Assembly: GCF_040054535.1 (NCBI RefSeq)
Contig: NC_090784.1
Coordinates: 12,645,001 to 12,709,000 of the forward strand
DNA: 64,000 bases
Direction of reading: 5' to 3'
Origin: Antennarius striatus
Lineage: Eukaryota; Chordata; Actinopteri; Lophiiformes; Antennariidae
The position numbers and the translations under genes are program-made. Numbering within the stretch: the stretch's first letter is position 1; each line of letters begins with the position of its first letter. Below the pieces are notes generated by a model, which did no database searches, was not told the origin of the DNA, and saw only the letters and a list, made by a program, of their open reading frames with translations. Shown one piece after another: positions 46,801-64,000 of this stretch.

Positions 46801-49800
46801 TTAATATGATGTCACTGAACAGTCGTTGCATGGAAAACTTGTCTGTTACAGTTATCGATAAAGTGATGTAATTTTTAAAATCTTTTTTTATTGCTTTACA
46901 GTTACTTTATTGAGTTCATTCATATCATAAATGCTACGATAACAGAAGTTGAAGTTGAAGTTGTAATAAATAAAATTTTTTCTATACCAGGTATTGTGGA
47001 GAAATGTCCTCCTTGGCGCTGACCAGTACTAGCAATGTCCTTGAAGTGACTTTTCACTCTGATGAGTCCTATGCTGATAAAGGCTTCAGTGCTGTGTACA
47101 GCGCCTTCGATCCTTCAAACCGTGAGTTTTAAAGTCTTCAACCTGTATTTACTCTGCTTTTTACGAGATGGATAAATGTGTCAACGTGACTTTGACACTC
47201 ACAGCTTACCGTGAGACAGGAGTACCGTGGTATAGTCGGAGAAACTATGAGACAGGAGCTGACTGACAGACAAATAGAGCCACTAAGTGGCAGTCTCAGA
47301 AACAGTGGCAGTGAAACTCAAGAGCTAGACTAATCACCAGAGAGTGTTTATTGGGTCCATTTTATTTGCCACTGTCTGTCAGAAGCACTCTATTTTCAAA
47401 ACCGCCCACTCTTTATGATACCTCCCAGTTTGACTAAAATGGATTTGTAATCGCTCCGATCAACAGGGACAAGCATTGGCAGTATGATGGATGCTGCAAA
47501 CATACATTGTCACTCCCTCTCTTTTGCCTCGTCATCATTGTCTACTTCACTTCTCTTCTTTGCTCCCTCCTTCAGCTTGCCCCAAAAGTTTTGCCTGTAG
47601 ATCTGGCATCTGCATTTCGAATGATCTCAAGTGTGATGGCTGGAACGACTGCGGGGACATGAGTGACGAGATGAAATGTCGTGAGTTGCCCTCCACCAAG
47701 ACATACTTTTTCTGTCTTTCCCCCTCTTCTTTGTGTCCTATCCTTGTCTCTAGTACTTTAAGGCATTTGCTCGACATTTTAGAAAATACTCTTACGCTAC
47801 TATTCGACAAGAGGTGGATATGAAGATCAATACAACTCTGATGACTGCACATTAAATCTAAGACTGGAGCCAAAAGAAGCCAGTTGGCTTAGCATAAAGA
47901 AGAGATAGGGGGAAATATGAAGACTGTTTCCAAGGCTGGTAGTGGATAATTGCACATAAAAACATGAAAATAAAAGCCCAAACTCATAAAACACAATTTT
48001 TCTGTATGAATTTATGAAATGACCGAATATGTTAATCTGTGACTTTTACAAAACTGAATTGGATACTGATACCTCCTGCCCGAGCCGGTCTGGCTATATC
48101 CAGTCCTCACGTTAAGCTAAGCTGACTTTTCATTGGTTGATGCCTCATATTCATCAACTAACATGAAACTAGCATCATTCTGATCTATATTTCCCAAAAT
48201 AGTTAAACTGTTTTAGTAATCCAGACATTCATTTTTGTGATTATTATCTTTCAATGTACCAAGAGGCAGTACATGAGTTGTGATGTTGTTCTGTTGTATT
48301 GTTTAACACGTCATTACAAAACCCCCAGGGTGTGAGAAGGACCAGTTTTCCTGTTCCAATGGCTTGTGCAAGCCAAAACTGTGGGTGTGTGATCGCGTCA
48401 ATGACTGTGGCGATGGGAGCGATGAGGAACAATGCAGTAAGTAGTTCAAGAGGCACAAACACAATAATGCTGTGTTTAATACAAAAAATTAGACATCTGA
48501 TTCTAAGGCTATGGCCACTGACTTCTGGCATGTGTGTAGCAATTTTTTGATTGTTTTAACCTTAATTCTTTTATTATTTCTTCATTAACTTCTTTCTCTG
48601 GCCCCAGGTTGTGAGGAAAATGAGTGGCGCTGTGGTGATGGAATGTGTTTGCCTCAGGATGTGGTGTGTGACGAGAAAAAGGACTGTGAGGATGGAAGTG
48701 ATGAGGCCTCTTGTAAATCGTGTAAGTGGTGCATTTATACCCTATGCAGCTTGTGCTCCATTTGAAAGAAAAATTCTGTCATGATTTGTAAATGTATTAC
48801 ATAATTACACAATGAATGAACTTCTATCTCGTCACACACTCATTAATTTGTTAATTTCTGTGAGATGCTTCACAAAAATTAAAAAAATTTCTCTTCATTA
48901 AATTCAACAATTTTATTTGGTTCTTCACTTTCAGTTGCGATTCTAAGTATACCTGTGGTCACGACTACTACGGGCACAACCCGTTCAATGTTCACCTCTG
49001 TGAATAAAGAGGCATATTGGACCTCAACCCTAATCAATATCCAGAATCAATGCCATTTGCTCCTCAATCACTTTTCACTGTGCACTTACGGCTCACTTTG
49101 AAGCCTCTGATTGCCTAGTATTTTACTAACAAAGGTTAGTAATGCTCAAGTGCTTTGAATTAAATTAGGGCTGTGTTTTGATTTTGAGAGCCATCTCCAT
49201 GCCGTTGTAGCCCCAGGAATCTGCTCTGACTTCAGCTTCAAGTGTAAGAACAGCGAATGTGTCAATAAGGTGAATGCCGAATGTGACCGGATCAACGACT
49301 GCTCCGATGGATCGGATGAGGCCGGCTGTGGTAAGAAAAATTAGTCAGAATGTAAAATCTTAAAAAACAGCCGAAAGTGATTCTTATCTCTTCAATGTCA
49401 TCCAAGTAGATTATAAAATAGCTGGAGGAGCAGAATGCTGGAATGTCTGTTAGAAAAGAGCCTGAGGCCTTGACGGCTTTATTTATTTATTTCTTCTTTG
49501 AAACCAGCTCTTGTCATCTCTGAAGTTTTTGTTTTTTCCTTCATTTAAGCCTCGGGGCGTTTGTGTTTTTTCCCCTTTATGTTTTGATCAGCTAATATGT
49601 CAGCGTGCCTCATTACAATTCAAAGCGTTATCATGGCATTCACAGCCAAGGCCAGCATTATGATGGCACCGCTAATCTAATTCTCTGATATTTTATTTTG
49701 GGTTTTTTTCCACTCTGATCGATCATGTCAGTTTCACCAAATGTTTGCATTCAACTATCTAATGGCCCTCCTCTCTCATTATACTTTTTTCTTCAATGTC

Positions 49801-52186
49801 AGCTTGCGGCACCAGGCCCTATAAGCTGAATCGCATCGTGGGCGGGCAGAACGCTGAGTTGGGAGAGTGGCCCTGGCAGGTCAGCCTTCACTTCCTGACC
49901 TACGGACACGTTTGTGGCGCCTCAATCATAAGTGATCGGTGGCTGCTTTCGGCTGCCCACTGCTTTGTCACCAACAGCCCCGCGTGAGTCTCAGCTGGCA
50001 CTCGTATGCATGCATTTATCAGGACTGTACTTTATGTGATATGTAACACATCGCCTCTGATTCCGTTTCTTTAATAAACTGTTATTGTTTTCCTTATATT
50101 TTATTATTCATCACATTATTTCACAATTTATTTTGACTTGCGCAAACTTTCACACACATTCTGCGTGTCTAACTGTACACAACAGAGGGCCATTTATATA
50201 CAAATTGCAAAGGCTGAAAATTAGCCCCTGGTGATGTAGTTAAATTAGAATTACCTTGGGGTGGCTGAATTTACATCTCGCCCCTGAAAGCATGGCGTTG
50301 TATTCATCAGAGTGCCCTGTAGGTGGAGCACCAGCCTTGATTTTCGACCCAAACCTCATTTAACTGTTATTGGGCAGGAAATGTGGTCAGATTCACAACT
50401 AGTGTTCATAGTAGACATACAAAGTGCTTTTATTTAAATGGAAGAACTGTCTATTTATTTATTTATTTATTTATTTATTTACAGTGATGCAATCCAGTCA
50501 GGTATTTTCTAAATTAACAACTTCATTTGTTGCTTACTGTATAACAGTCAGATTGTCAGTGAGGACCTGGTTTGTGGTTAGTATATGAGCAGACACCCAC
50601 ACTCAACAAAAATTGTAAGCTTAGTGTACAATATTTTACAAAGCTGTTGTGTTCAATTGTGCTGTTGTGCTGTGTTCACTAACTGCATGCTCGCAGGCCC
50701 CTTTTGTGTTGTGTGTTTCAGGGGTCTGCATAAATATATACCTGTATGTAACACAAAGACATGTATACAGTAGAGTGAAAAAAGTTATTTCCCCGTTAAG
50801 GGGATTAATAAAGGTTGATCTTAATCTTCTTCTTCCTGTCATCTTACACATATGTTAGTGATATTGTATCTACAATCTCACCCCATTTGTGCATAAATAT
50901 AACTTTTACCCCCATTATGGGATATATATATATGCTACTGCAGCAACCGCATTGCATCCAACTGGCAAACCTACAGTGGCATGCAGGACCAGTACAAGCC
51001 TGACGGTGTAGAGCAGCGCGCAGTGAAGAGAATCATCCCCCACCCAGATTACAACCAGATGACCTTTGACTATGACATTGCACTACTGGAGCTCAACAAG
51101 CCACTGGAGTTCACCAACACCATCCAACCAATCTGCCTACCGTCTTCCTCCCACATCTTCCCTGCAGGCATGTCCTGCTGGGTTACAGGCTGGGGCGCGC
51201 TCCGAGAAGGAGGTATGCAGGAGTTGGTGATTAGAACTAGAACTGCAGTCATGTTCTTTTATTTTTATCATAACTGATTACTGTATTCATTTTCAACATT
51301 CCCGCTATGCGTGACCCACTCTACAATTGTGCTTTTCCTTTTTTGCATATCCCACTCGCATCAAAATTAAAGCATCCCACTCCTCCCCCATCCTTCTCAC
51401 AATTATCTATTCATCTCTGTCCTTCATGCTCCTCTCCCTGCATGCTCCCTTCTTCTCCCTTCATCTTGTTTTCACTTTATCCGATCTTCTTTCTTTCCTT
51501 TAATGTCCCTCCCATTTCTGTATCTCCCCCATCATGACATACTTCTTCCACTCCTCATCCTTCCCTCTATTTCCTCACCTTTTCCTAATCTGTTCTATTC
51601 CATTAAGTCTTCTTCCATATATCCGTATATCAAGACAGGCATTGGCTGTCCTGGGAAGCCTCTTAAACCTTCATCAACTAACACAAATCCAGTCCATTAA
51701 CCCTTTTGTTGTTGGTGACAAACACAGATGGAGCACTGACCCCTTTTGTTTTTGCCTTGAAGGTCAAAAGGCACAGATACTACAGAAGGCTTCAGTGAAA
51801 GTGATCAATGATACAGTATGTAACGTAGTCACGGAGGGCCAAGTCACCTCCAGAATGCTCTGCAGTGGATTCCTGGCTGGAGGAGTTGATGCCTGCCAGG
51901 TGAGAGCATGCAACAAGCTCTCCATCCAAAGGAGTTGTTTGGATGGGTATTCACAACCATGCAATTATGTTTATGACACATCCCGACCCAATGTAATAAC
52001 ATTCCCCCTGACTGTTGTTGCTAGGGAGACTCTGGAGGCCCGCTGGTGTGTTTCGAGGAGAGTGGGAAGTGGTTTCAGGCTGGAATCGTAAGCTGGGGAG
52101 AGGGCTGTGCTCGTCGGGACAAGCCTGGTGTCTACACAAGAGTTACCAAACTGGTAAAATGGATCAAGCAGGAAACAGGAATTTGA
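33815..52186 (+). CDS. st14: st14, matriptase (19 coding exons, complete)
   Basis: Type II membrane serine protease of epithelia that processes surface substrates. 852 residues, against 855 in human. Order: short cytosolic tail, membrane anchor (about 35-60), SEA (about 75-205), CUB1 (about 218-335), CUB2 (about 341-450), four LDLa (about 455-603), S1 protease (615-852). Activation site NR/IVGG at 614/615; triad His656, Asp708, Ser802 in AAHC, DYDIALL and GDSGGP; Asp796 in VDACQ sets Arg/Lys specificity. All splice phases close. The start ATG at 33815 (A at -3) is chosen because only its frame reads through exon 2. Odd: in SEA the usual Gly-Ser cleavage pair is Gly149-Val150, with Cys141 and Cys156 around it. 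May be st14a if the species keeps two copies. Confidence 0.96.
37536..37860 (+). repeat. Unnamed dispersed repeat, copy 2, with internal hairpin
   Basis: Same family and orientation as 5229-5560: TTACATCCTGCTTCAAAGCG, CCACCAAATATCTTCGCAAC, TTGCAGATAGACAGA. It contains a perfect 12-bp inverted repeat, AAAGCTAGTGCT (37753-37764) and AGCACTAGCTTT (37787-37798), less developed in copy 1. Confidence 0.65.
39500..39850. other. Possible conserved non-coding element in st14 intron 1
   Basis: Non-repetitive, balanced composition, with TAATTA/CAATTA-type homeodomain words (CTCTAATTATTTTGC, TTACAATTAGGAGG, GGTTTAATTGCC). No ORF or splice signal pair seen. Confidence 0.3.
40564..40717 (+). CDS. st14: st14 exon 2: cytosolic tail and membrane anchor
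   Basis: Residues 10-60 and a split codon. Basic KRK followed by [20 protein letters not shown], a signal anchor. CCTAG acceptor, GTGAGT donor, phase 0 to 1. Confidence 0.93.
41410..41597 (+). CDS. st14: st14 exon 3: start of SEA domain
   Basis: Split codon 61 to residue 123. Contains [19 protein letters not shown] and [13 protein letters not shown], a SEA beginning. Phase 1 to 0. Confidence 0.92.
42533..42603 (+). CDS. st14: st14 exon 4: SEA domain
   Basis: Residues 124 to split 147. Contains [13 protein letters not shown]; Cys141 is at a position where human has Glu by my alignment. Phase 0 to 2. Confidence 0.92.
42850..43022 (+). CDS. st14: st14 exon 5: SEA domain, cleavage-site region
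   Basis: Split 147 to split 205. Begins [20 protein letters not shown]. Human has Gly149-Ser150 here; this gene has Gly149-Val150 and Cys156. Confidence 0.94.
43649..43684 (+). CDS. st14: st14 exon 6: SEA-CUB1 linker, 36 nt
   Basis: Encodes [12 protein letters not shown] between split codons. Phase 1 at both ends. Follows a C run in the polypyrimidine tract. Confidence 0.85.
43805..43852. repeat. (TG)n microsatellite
   Basis: About 24 TG units in st14 intron 6. Confidence 0.95.
44104..44125. repeat. Short (TG)n tract
   Basis: Eleven TG units, 35 bp before the exon 7 acceptor. Confidence 0.9.
44161..44389 (+). CDS. st14: st14 exon 7: CUB1, first part
   Basis: Split 217 to split 293. Contains [20 protein letters not shown] and the acidic [18 protein letters not shown], typical CUB Cys spacing and calcium-site residues. 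Confidence 0.96.
45632..45771 (+). CDS. st14: st14 exon 8: CUB1, second part
   Basis: Split 293 to split 340. Contains [18 protein letters not shown] and [12 protein letters not shown]. Phase 2 to 1. Confidence 0.95.
46036..46139 (+). CDS. st14: st14 exon 9: start of CUB2
   Basis: Split 340 to residue 374. Contains [20 protein letters not shown], then DCKWTIR. Donor GTTTGT is weak but phase-consistent. Confidence 0.94.
46522..46631 (+). CDS. st14: st14 exon 10: CUB2
   Basis: Residues 375 to split 411. Contains [20 protein letters not shown] and [10 protein letters not shown]. Phase 0 to 2. Confidence 0.94.
46991..47121 (+). CDS. st14: st14 exon 11: end of CUB2
   Basis: Split 411 to split 455. 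Contains [20 protein letters not shown] and [14 protein letters not shown]. Phase 2 to 1. Confidence 0.96.
47576..47680 (+). CDS. st14: st14 exon 12: LDLa repeat 1
   Basis: Residues 455-490. Cys pattern [13 protein letters not shown], then [16 protein letters not shown] with complete calcium ligands. Phase 1-1 module. Confidence 0.96.
48329..48436 (+). CDS. st14: st14 exon 13: LDLa repeat 2
   Basis: [20 protein letters not shown] and [16 protein letters not shown]. Phase 1-1 module. Confidence 0.97.
48608..48721 (+). CDS. st14: st14 exon 14: LDLa repeat 3
   Basis: [20 protein letters not shown] and [16 protein letters not shown]. Phase 1-1 module. Confidence 0.97.
49211..49330 (+). CDS. st14: st14 exon 15: LDLa repeat 4
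   Basis: [20 protein letters not shown] and [16 protein letters not shown]. Phase 1-1 module. Confidence 0.97.
49803..49983 (+). CDS. st14: st14 exon 16: activation site and His of the triad
   Basis: Residues 604 to split 664. Contains [23 protein letters not shown] and LSAAHC (His656). Phase 1 to 2. Confidence 0.98.
50453..50481. repeat. (TTTA)n microsatellite
   Basis: About seven TTTA units in st14 intron 16. Confidence 0.9.
50944..51212 (+). CDS. st14: st14 exon 17: Asp of the triad
   Basis: Split 664 to split 754. Contains [20 protein letters not shown] (Asp708), [14 protein letters not shown] and [11 protein letters not shown]. Phase 2 to 1. Confidence 0.98.
51763..51899 (+). CDS. st14: st14 exon 18: protease, specificity Asp
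   Basis: Split 754 to 799. Contains [31 protein letters not shown]; Asp796 is the S1-pocket Asp of trypsin-like enzymes. Phase 1 to 0. Confidence 0.98.
52025..52186 (+). CDS. st14: st14 exon 19: catalytic Ser and stop
   Basis: Residues 800-852 and TGA. Begins [16 protein letters not shown] (Ser802), then [20 protein letters not shown]. Confidence 0.98.
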   Translation, partial: GDSGGPLVCFEESGKWFQAGIVSWGEGCARRDKPGVYTRVTKLVKWIKQETGI

Positions 52187-54300
52187 TGGTGTTACATGAA
52201 ACGGAGAGGGGTGCAGGGAGGGAAACAAATGTCACATTGCTAAAAATATTGGAGATGGAACATTTGGTCTGATTCAGGACATGTCTCTCCAAGTCATTCA
52301 TTTAGAGCAGACTGGACACTGTTGCCTGGGCCTAGTTACTTACATGAATAATTTAAAGCACTCCATTTGGTTACCAACACATTATTCCCAATATGACACA
52401 TATACACATAGACCCCAGGAAGTTGTGTTTCAAAGAGTTTGTAAAGGTGTAAAACAGCACTGTGCCTTTTATCGGGTAAATTAATTTATAAATTTACCAG
52501 CATATTTCATTGGCGGATAGATCTTCAGTGTATGCATTGAAATATGAATATTCTTAGATCAATACATCTTACTGAGAATTATCTCTTTTTCCATGTTTTT
52601 ATATAAAGTGTAGCTTTAGGCTATTTGTGGAATACAGTTAGGGTTGCATTTTACATTTGTTTGTGAGCATGATGTCCCTCTTTGACAAAGTAATTGTGCT
52701 TCAAGCTGGTCTACCTTGTATTTCTAAACAGGAGGTGACCCTTATCCCCACAAGCAGCAGCAAACGTTGCATTTGCCAGTGGACTCATGGTGCAGATAAC
52801 TATAAATTATTTTATTTATCTGGTATCGTAGCAAAACATAACACCATTTTACAGTTATTTGCTGCAGAACACTGATACATCAATGCTGGCCATTTTCTAA
52901 AGCATTGCATAGGTTTTTGGACTGATTAAAGCATTTTTATCTACCCATCTGCCAGGGCGCCATTAGTCTCAGTTCTTATCAGCAAAGGGTAAACATCAAC
53001 TTGTAGAGACATCTGCATTACCATGAGATGATAACCGAAGTTAAGAGAAAAAAACAATAGAACGGGAAAGAAATTATGCAGGGGCATTATCATATAACAC
53101 TAAAATGAATTAAAACCAGTATCTGCCTTGAAAGTTGAAAATGTATTAATCAATCTCTGAAAGCCCCTTGTTTTGCCTTGGAAAATAGCCAGTGTTACAC
53201 TCCGGAAAAAGGGGGATTACTTACTATCGTACTATTACTGTCTTTCGCCTTTTCTTAATTCATATCTTTTCTTTCCCTTAAGCTAATTGATATCTTGAAT
53301 TAATATTTTCTTTAGCTAACCTCTTTCACCTGAAAGTGTTATGATGTTCCCTGTAAAAGATCAGCTTCTTATCTATTATCCACTATTACACCAGCATCTA
53401 TGTGAATCGAACCAAGTAGTCTGTTGGTTAAAACATCATAGTGATTCTTGTTAGTGCTCACAGACCAAAGTTTTCTTCGTTTTAGTGGATGTTCTCCCCA
53501 TGTTTTTCTGGATTCCCCCCAGTTACTACAGATTCTTCTCACTGTCCAAAAGACGATACAGGTGACTTGGCAATCCCAAATTGGTCTTTTATACATGGGT
53601 GGATGAATGTTCTTAACAGGGTTCAGTATTTGAATTATATATTTACAGATGCTTATTGCTGTTGCCAGTCTGTGAATTACTTACCGAAGTTTGATGTCAA
53701 TAGTTATATCCTGTTGCATTTTTGCAACTGCTTTCTAGTTTAGCCTTTAGTTAAACTTGTAATGTTTGTTTGTTTTTTAATGGCACGCACCAGAGAGCCA
53801 GTAAACCATCGAGTTCTCACTAGCTGCCAGAGAAAGACAATGAGTTTCTAACCCAGTGAGAGAGTCCTCTCTCTGGTCTTGATTAACTTCTCAGTCAAAG
53901 ATTTCACTGGATGGTTTCTTTTTAATCTGTCTTCCTTTATCCCCGACTTATCCTTGAAATGCTTTATCCTGGATAATTAAAGCTTTGCATAAGTACTATT
54001 TATTGAAGAGGAAAAATAGCTTTTAACAAAGTGTAAATGTTTGCCGTAGAGGGAAGAGGCTACAATTTCGAAAAGCAGTTTCATCAAATTTGTACATTGT
54101 GACTAATTCAGATGGTATACTTTTTAAAATTTATTTTGTGTGTATTTCTATGTTTTTATATAATTCAAGATAATAAAAAACATTCTTCATCTTATCCCTG
54201 AATACCCAATTGCACTACCTGTATTGTTTATGTCTGATGAGGTCTTGTTTTGTATTATGTAGTGCATAATAAATGTGTTTCTTGTGAGACCTTGTCCCTT
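52187..54300 (+). other. st14 3' UTR
   Basis: No coding exon seen. Candidate poly(A) signals AATAAA at 54172-54177 and 54268-54273, the second followed by GT-rich DNA. The transcript end is inferred. Confidence 0.5.
54268..54273 (+). terminator. Candidate st14 poly(A) signal
   Basis: AATAAA followed by TGTGTTTCTTGTGAG, a GT-rich downstream element. Confidence 0.4.
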
Positions 54301-54686
54301 TTCACAGTCGAATTGTAATGAGGATGTACTTCTCCTCCCTGTTGAGAGCAGCATGCCTACCAAGGGAATGGAGGTGATATGACAAACTCATTGACAAATA
54401 CCCACCTTTGTCACAGCTCTATCCTATTACCCCGCAATATGGGCATGCTGACTTCAGGAGGTGGATACACATACAGTGGGAGTTCTACAATCTCATCTGT
54501 CTTCATTAAAAGGAGCGCACCACTGGGGGAATAGGAAAATCAACATAGACAGTGCTGCTAATTTATGTATTCATCATTGTTGCTACATGGAAAGCTTAGT
54601 TTGTCACTGTTTCCCATGCCCAATGAAGCAGCTCACGGGGCTGAACACTTAGGATTCATGGCAGCCAGTTGTTTATCGGAAATGGT

Positions 54687-56399
54687 TTTATTTAAATATA
54701 AATATGTGTACAAAGGTACAAGCAACAATAGCTCATATTTAGCAAAGAAAATTCTTAATAATTCTTAAAATAATAAGCAAATGGCAATTAGTTGTGTTCC
54801 AAAAAAAAGCAACAGCATTCAATGATTGATGAACAACGTAGACAAAAAAATCTGTGGGCCTAAATAAATCAACCAAGATAGATACGTTATGCATATAAAG
54901 GTACTTTACAGTAGAGCAGCTTACACACTGTACATTAAGGCATATATAAATTATAAAAATAAAGACAAGCAATGATGTTTGCCTACTCACTTTCAGTAAC
55001 ATTTGCTTATCGGGTGGCTGCTAACCACTTTTTAGACAAATGGCAGTACAGGCATCCATACTGAAACAACCAGGAACTGGAATGCGACTGGACCAGGTCA
55101 AGAAACCAATGTCTCAAACATGAAATGGACATGAATACAAACGCTGAAGATTTTCACTAGACACGTCATTTGCATGCAACAGAGAGAAAGAATGGGCTCA
55201 GCCATTTGTACAGATATTTGTACAGTGTTTTAGGGTAGTACTGTTTCTTGTAAACATATGAGACAATTTGATTGCGTTGTAAAACTTGAGTGTGTTGTCC
55301 TCATTAGGACTTTCTTTCCTCACCTGAAGTTCACACTGCATTCAAGTTTATTTCAAGTTCACGATTTTCCCCCTTCAGAAAACGCCACTTTTGATTGTTC
55401 TGGTAATAGCCTTCCTCTTCATTTTACAATCAGAAAACAGTACCAGGGGTTGGACAGTAATATTCAATCTCAGCCCTCTTTTCTCTCTCATTAAATTATC
55501 ACCATCTTTGGGTTTTCATGGTCTACCAATGTCCATCATAGTACAACTCACAGTTAATATTAACGTTTAGTCGCCATTACAATAAAGGCAAAAAATACAC
55601 ATTCTCTTCATATCTTCTTTAACAATGCAGAATCCAACTTGTTATTATCAGAAGGGTTATTATCAGAAGAAGCTTCAGGCCAGACATATTCCACCACTAA
55701 TTAGACTCTTCATACAGTACAGTGCCTGCAGCACTTGTTGGTCAGTAGAGCTAGCCAATTGTGCAGAATAGTTTGTCTGTCTCTGCGGATAGCTCAGTCT
55801 TTTGTTGATGATAGAGACACAAATGTGCTTAGTATTCCGTTCGCATGCCAACAAAACACCAAATTACAGACAACAGTAGGTTGTTCATATCTGTTTTTTT
55901 CCTCAAATATTTCTTTGCTTGTCATATTGTCTTACAGAGTATTTTAGAAGTCATGTTTGACACAAGGTGTTGACAAAAAGTAAACTCTGGAAGGCAGGTT
56001 AACAGCTTTGCCACCTGAAATCAGGAAATGCATTTGATTTATTTTTCTCATCGGTCCTTGCGCTGACAATATATCCCCACAGGTTTGGATGGTTGTCATG
56101 TAGACGTAACTCCGTGAGATATCCCACCGTATTCACAAGTGTTACTTGCACATCACAATCTGCTGAGCTCTCTAACACAGGAGCTCGATGGTTAGCCTTG
56201 TTGTAGATCCCTCAAGCCATCATGGCAAAGGTTGGTTATCCCATAACCTAAATCACATGACTCCTTCCAAATACTGTCCCAACGTTCGTGAAGGATCGTC
56301 TGAATAAAGAAAGTCTCTGTTCATGTTAGTCCAGCCACGTATGCATGCGGCAGTGACAATTTTCCTGTAGTCTTCTTTCTTCAAATGTTTTTAGTCCAT
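54687..56399 (-). other. kirrel-family gene 3' UTR
   Basis: No coding exon. A minus-strand AATAAA at 54687-54692 is a possible end, which would place the two facing genes' 3' ends about 400 bp apart. Confidence 0.4.

Positions 56400-64000
<7,601 letters not shown>

Larger units (their letters stand above)
40718..52024 (+). other. st14 introns 2-18
   Basis: The 17 introns run from 125 bp to 1.24 kb. All use GT-AG. Contents: TG tracts in introns 5 and 6, a TTTA tract in intron 16, and a LINE-like tail near 50795-50815 (TTAAGGGGATTAATAAAG). Elsewhere I see no further exon or element. Confidence 0.8.

Noticed and set aside
48940..49015. Thr-rich coding-looking stretch between LDLa3 and LDLa4
   Set aside because: LDLa exons 14 and 15 join in phase 1 without it and it lacks proper borders.

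Overview
This window is nuclear DNA from a bony fish, probably a teleost. The evidence is intron-rich vertebrate genes with GT-AG splice sites, many CA/TG microsatellites, and fish-type tRNA-like SINEs and MITEs. I cannot name the species. Three multi-exon genes were rebuilt exon by exon; every internal splice phase closes.

Layout. (1) 2833-31941, minus strand: aplp2, amyloid precursor-like protein 2, complete. It has 17 coding exons and 710 residues. Its first intron is 21.1 kb and holds most of the mobile elements. (2) 31942-33814: spacer between the divergent aplp2 and st14 start codons. It holds GC/CACCC boxes, an AP-1 site, a perfect palindrome, a CA/CACG tract and CTCF-like motifs. (3) 33815-52186, plus strand: st14 (matriptase), complete, with 19 coding exons and 852 residues. 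Domain order is cytosolic tail, membrane anchor, SEA, two CUB, four LDLa and a trypsin-like protease with an intact triad. (4) 52187-56399: the facing 3' ends of st14 and the next gene. (5) 56400 to the right edge, minus strand: a kirrel/NEPH adhesion gene, closest to kirrel3. Its last 12 coding exons are inside (Ig2 to the PDZ-binding tail); the 5' part lies beyond the window.

The three are not a pathway. They are neighbours whose human counterparts lie on 11q24, so this looks like a conserved block with local rearrangement. All three encode cell-surface proteins: an APP-family receptor-like protein, an epithelial membrane protease and an Ig-family adhesion protein.

Mobile DNA: two SINEs in opposite orientation with clear target-site duplications, a 1.1-kb terminal-inverted-repeat element with a 5-bp duplication, two copies of a pogo/Tigger-like MITE, a hAT-like fragment, a possible solo LTR, and two copies of an unnamed dispersed repeat.

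I found no exotic new system. The points most worth a second look are: the matriptase SEA domain, which lacks the usual cleavage Ser and has two Cys flanking the site; loss of two of the three clustered copper-site His residues and no detectable Kunitz exon in aplp2; a GC-AG intron and a 21-nt microexon; the 1.1-kb element; and decayed coding-like segments in aplp2 intron 1.
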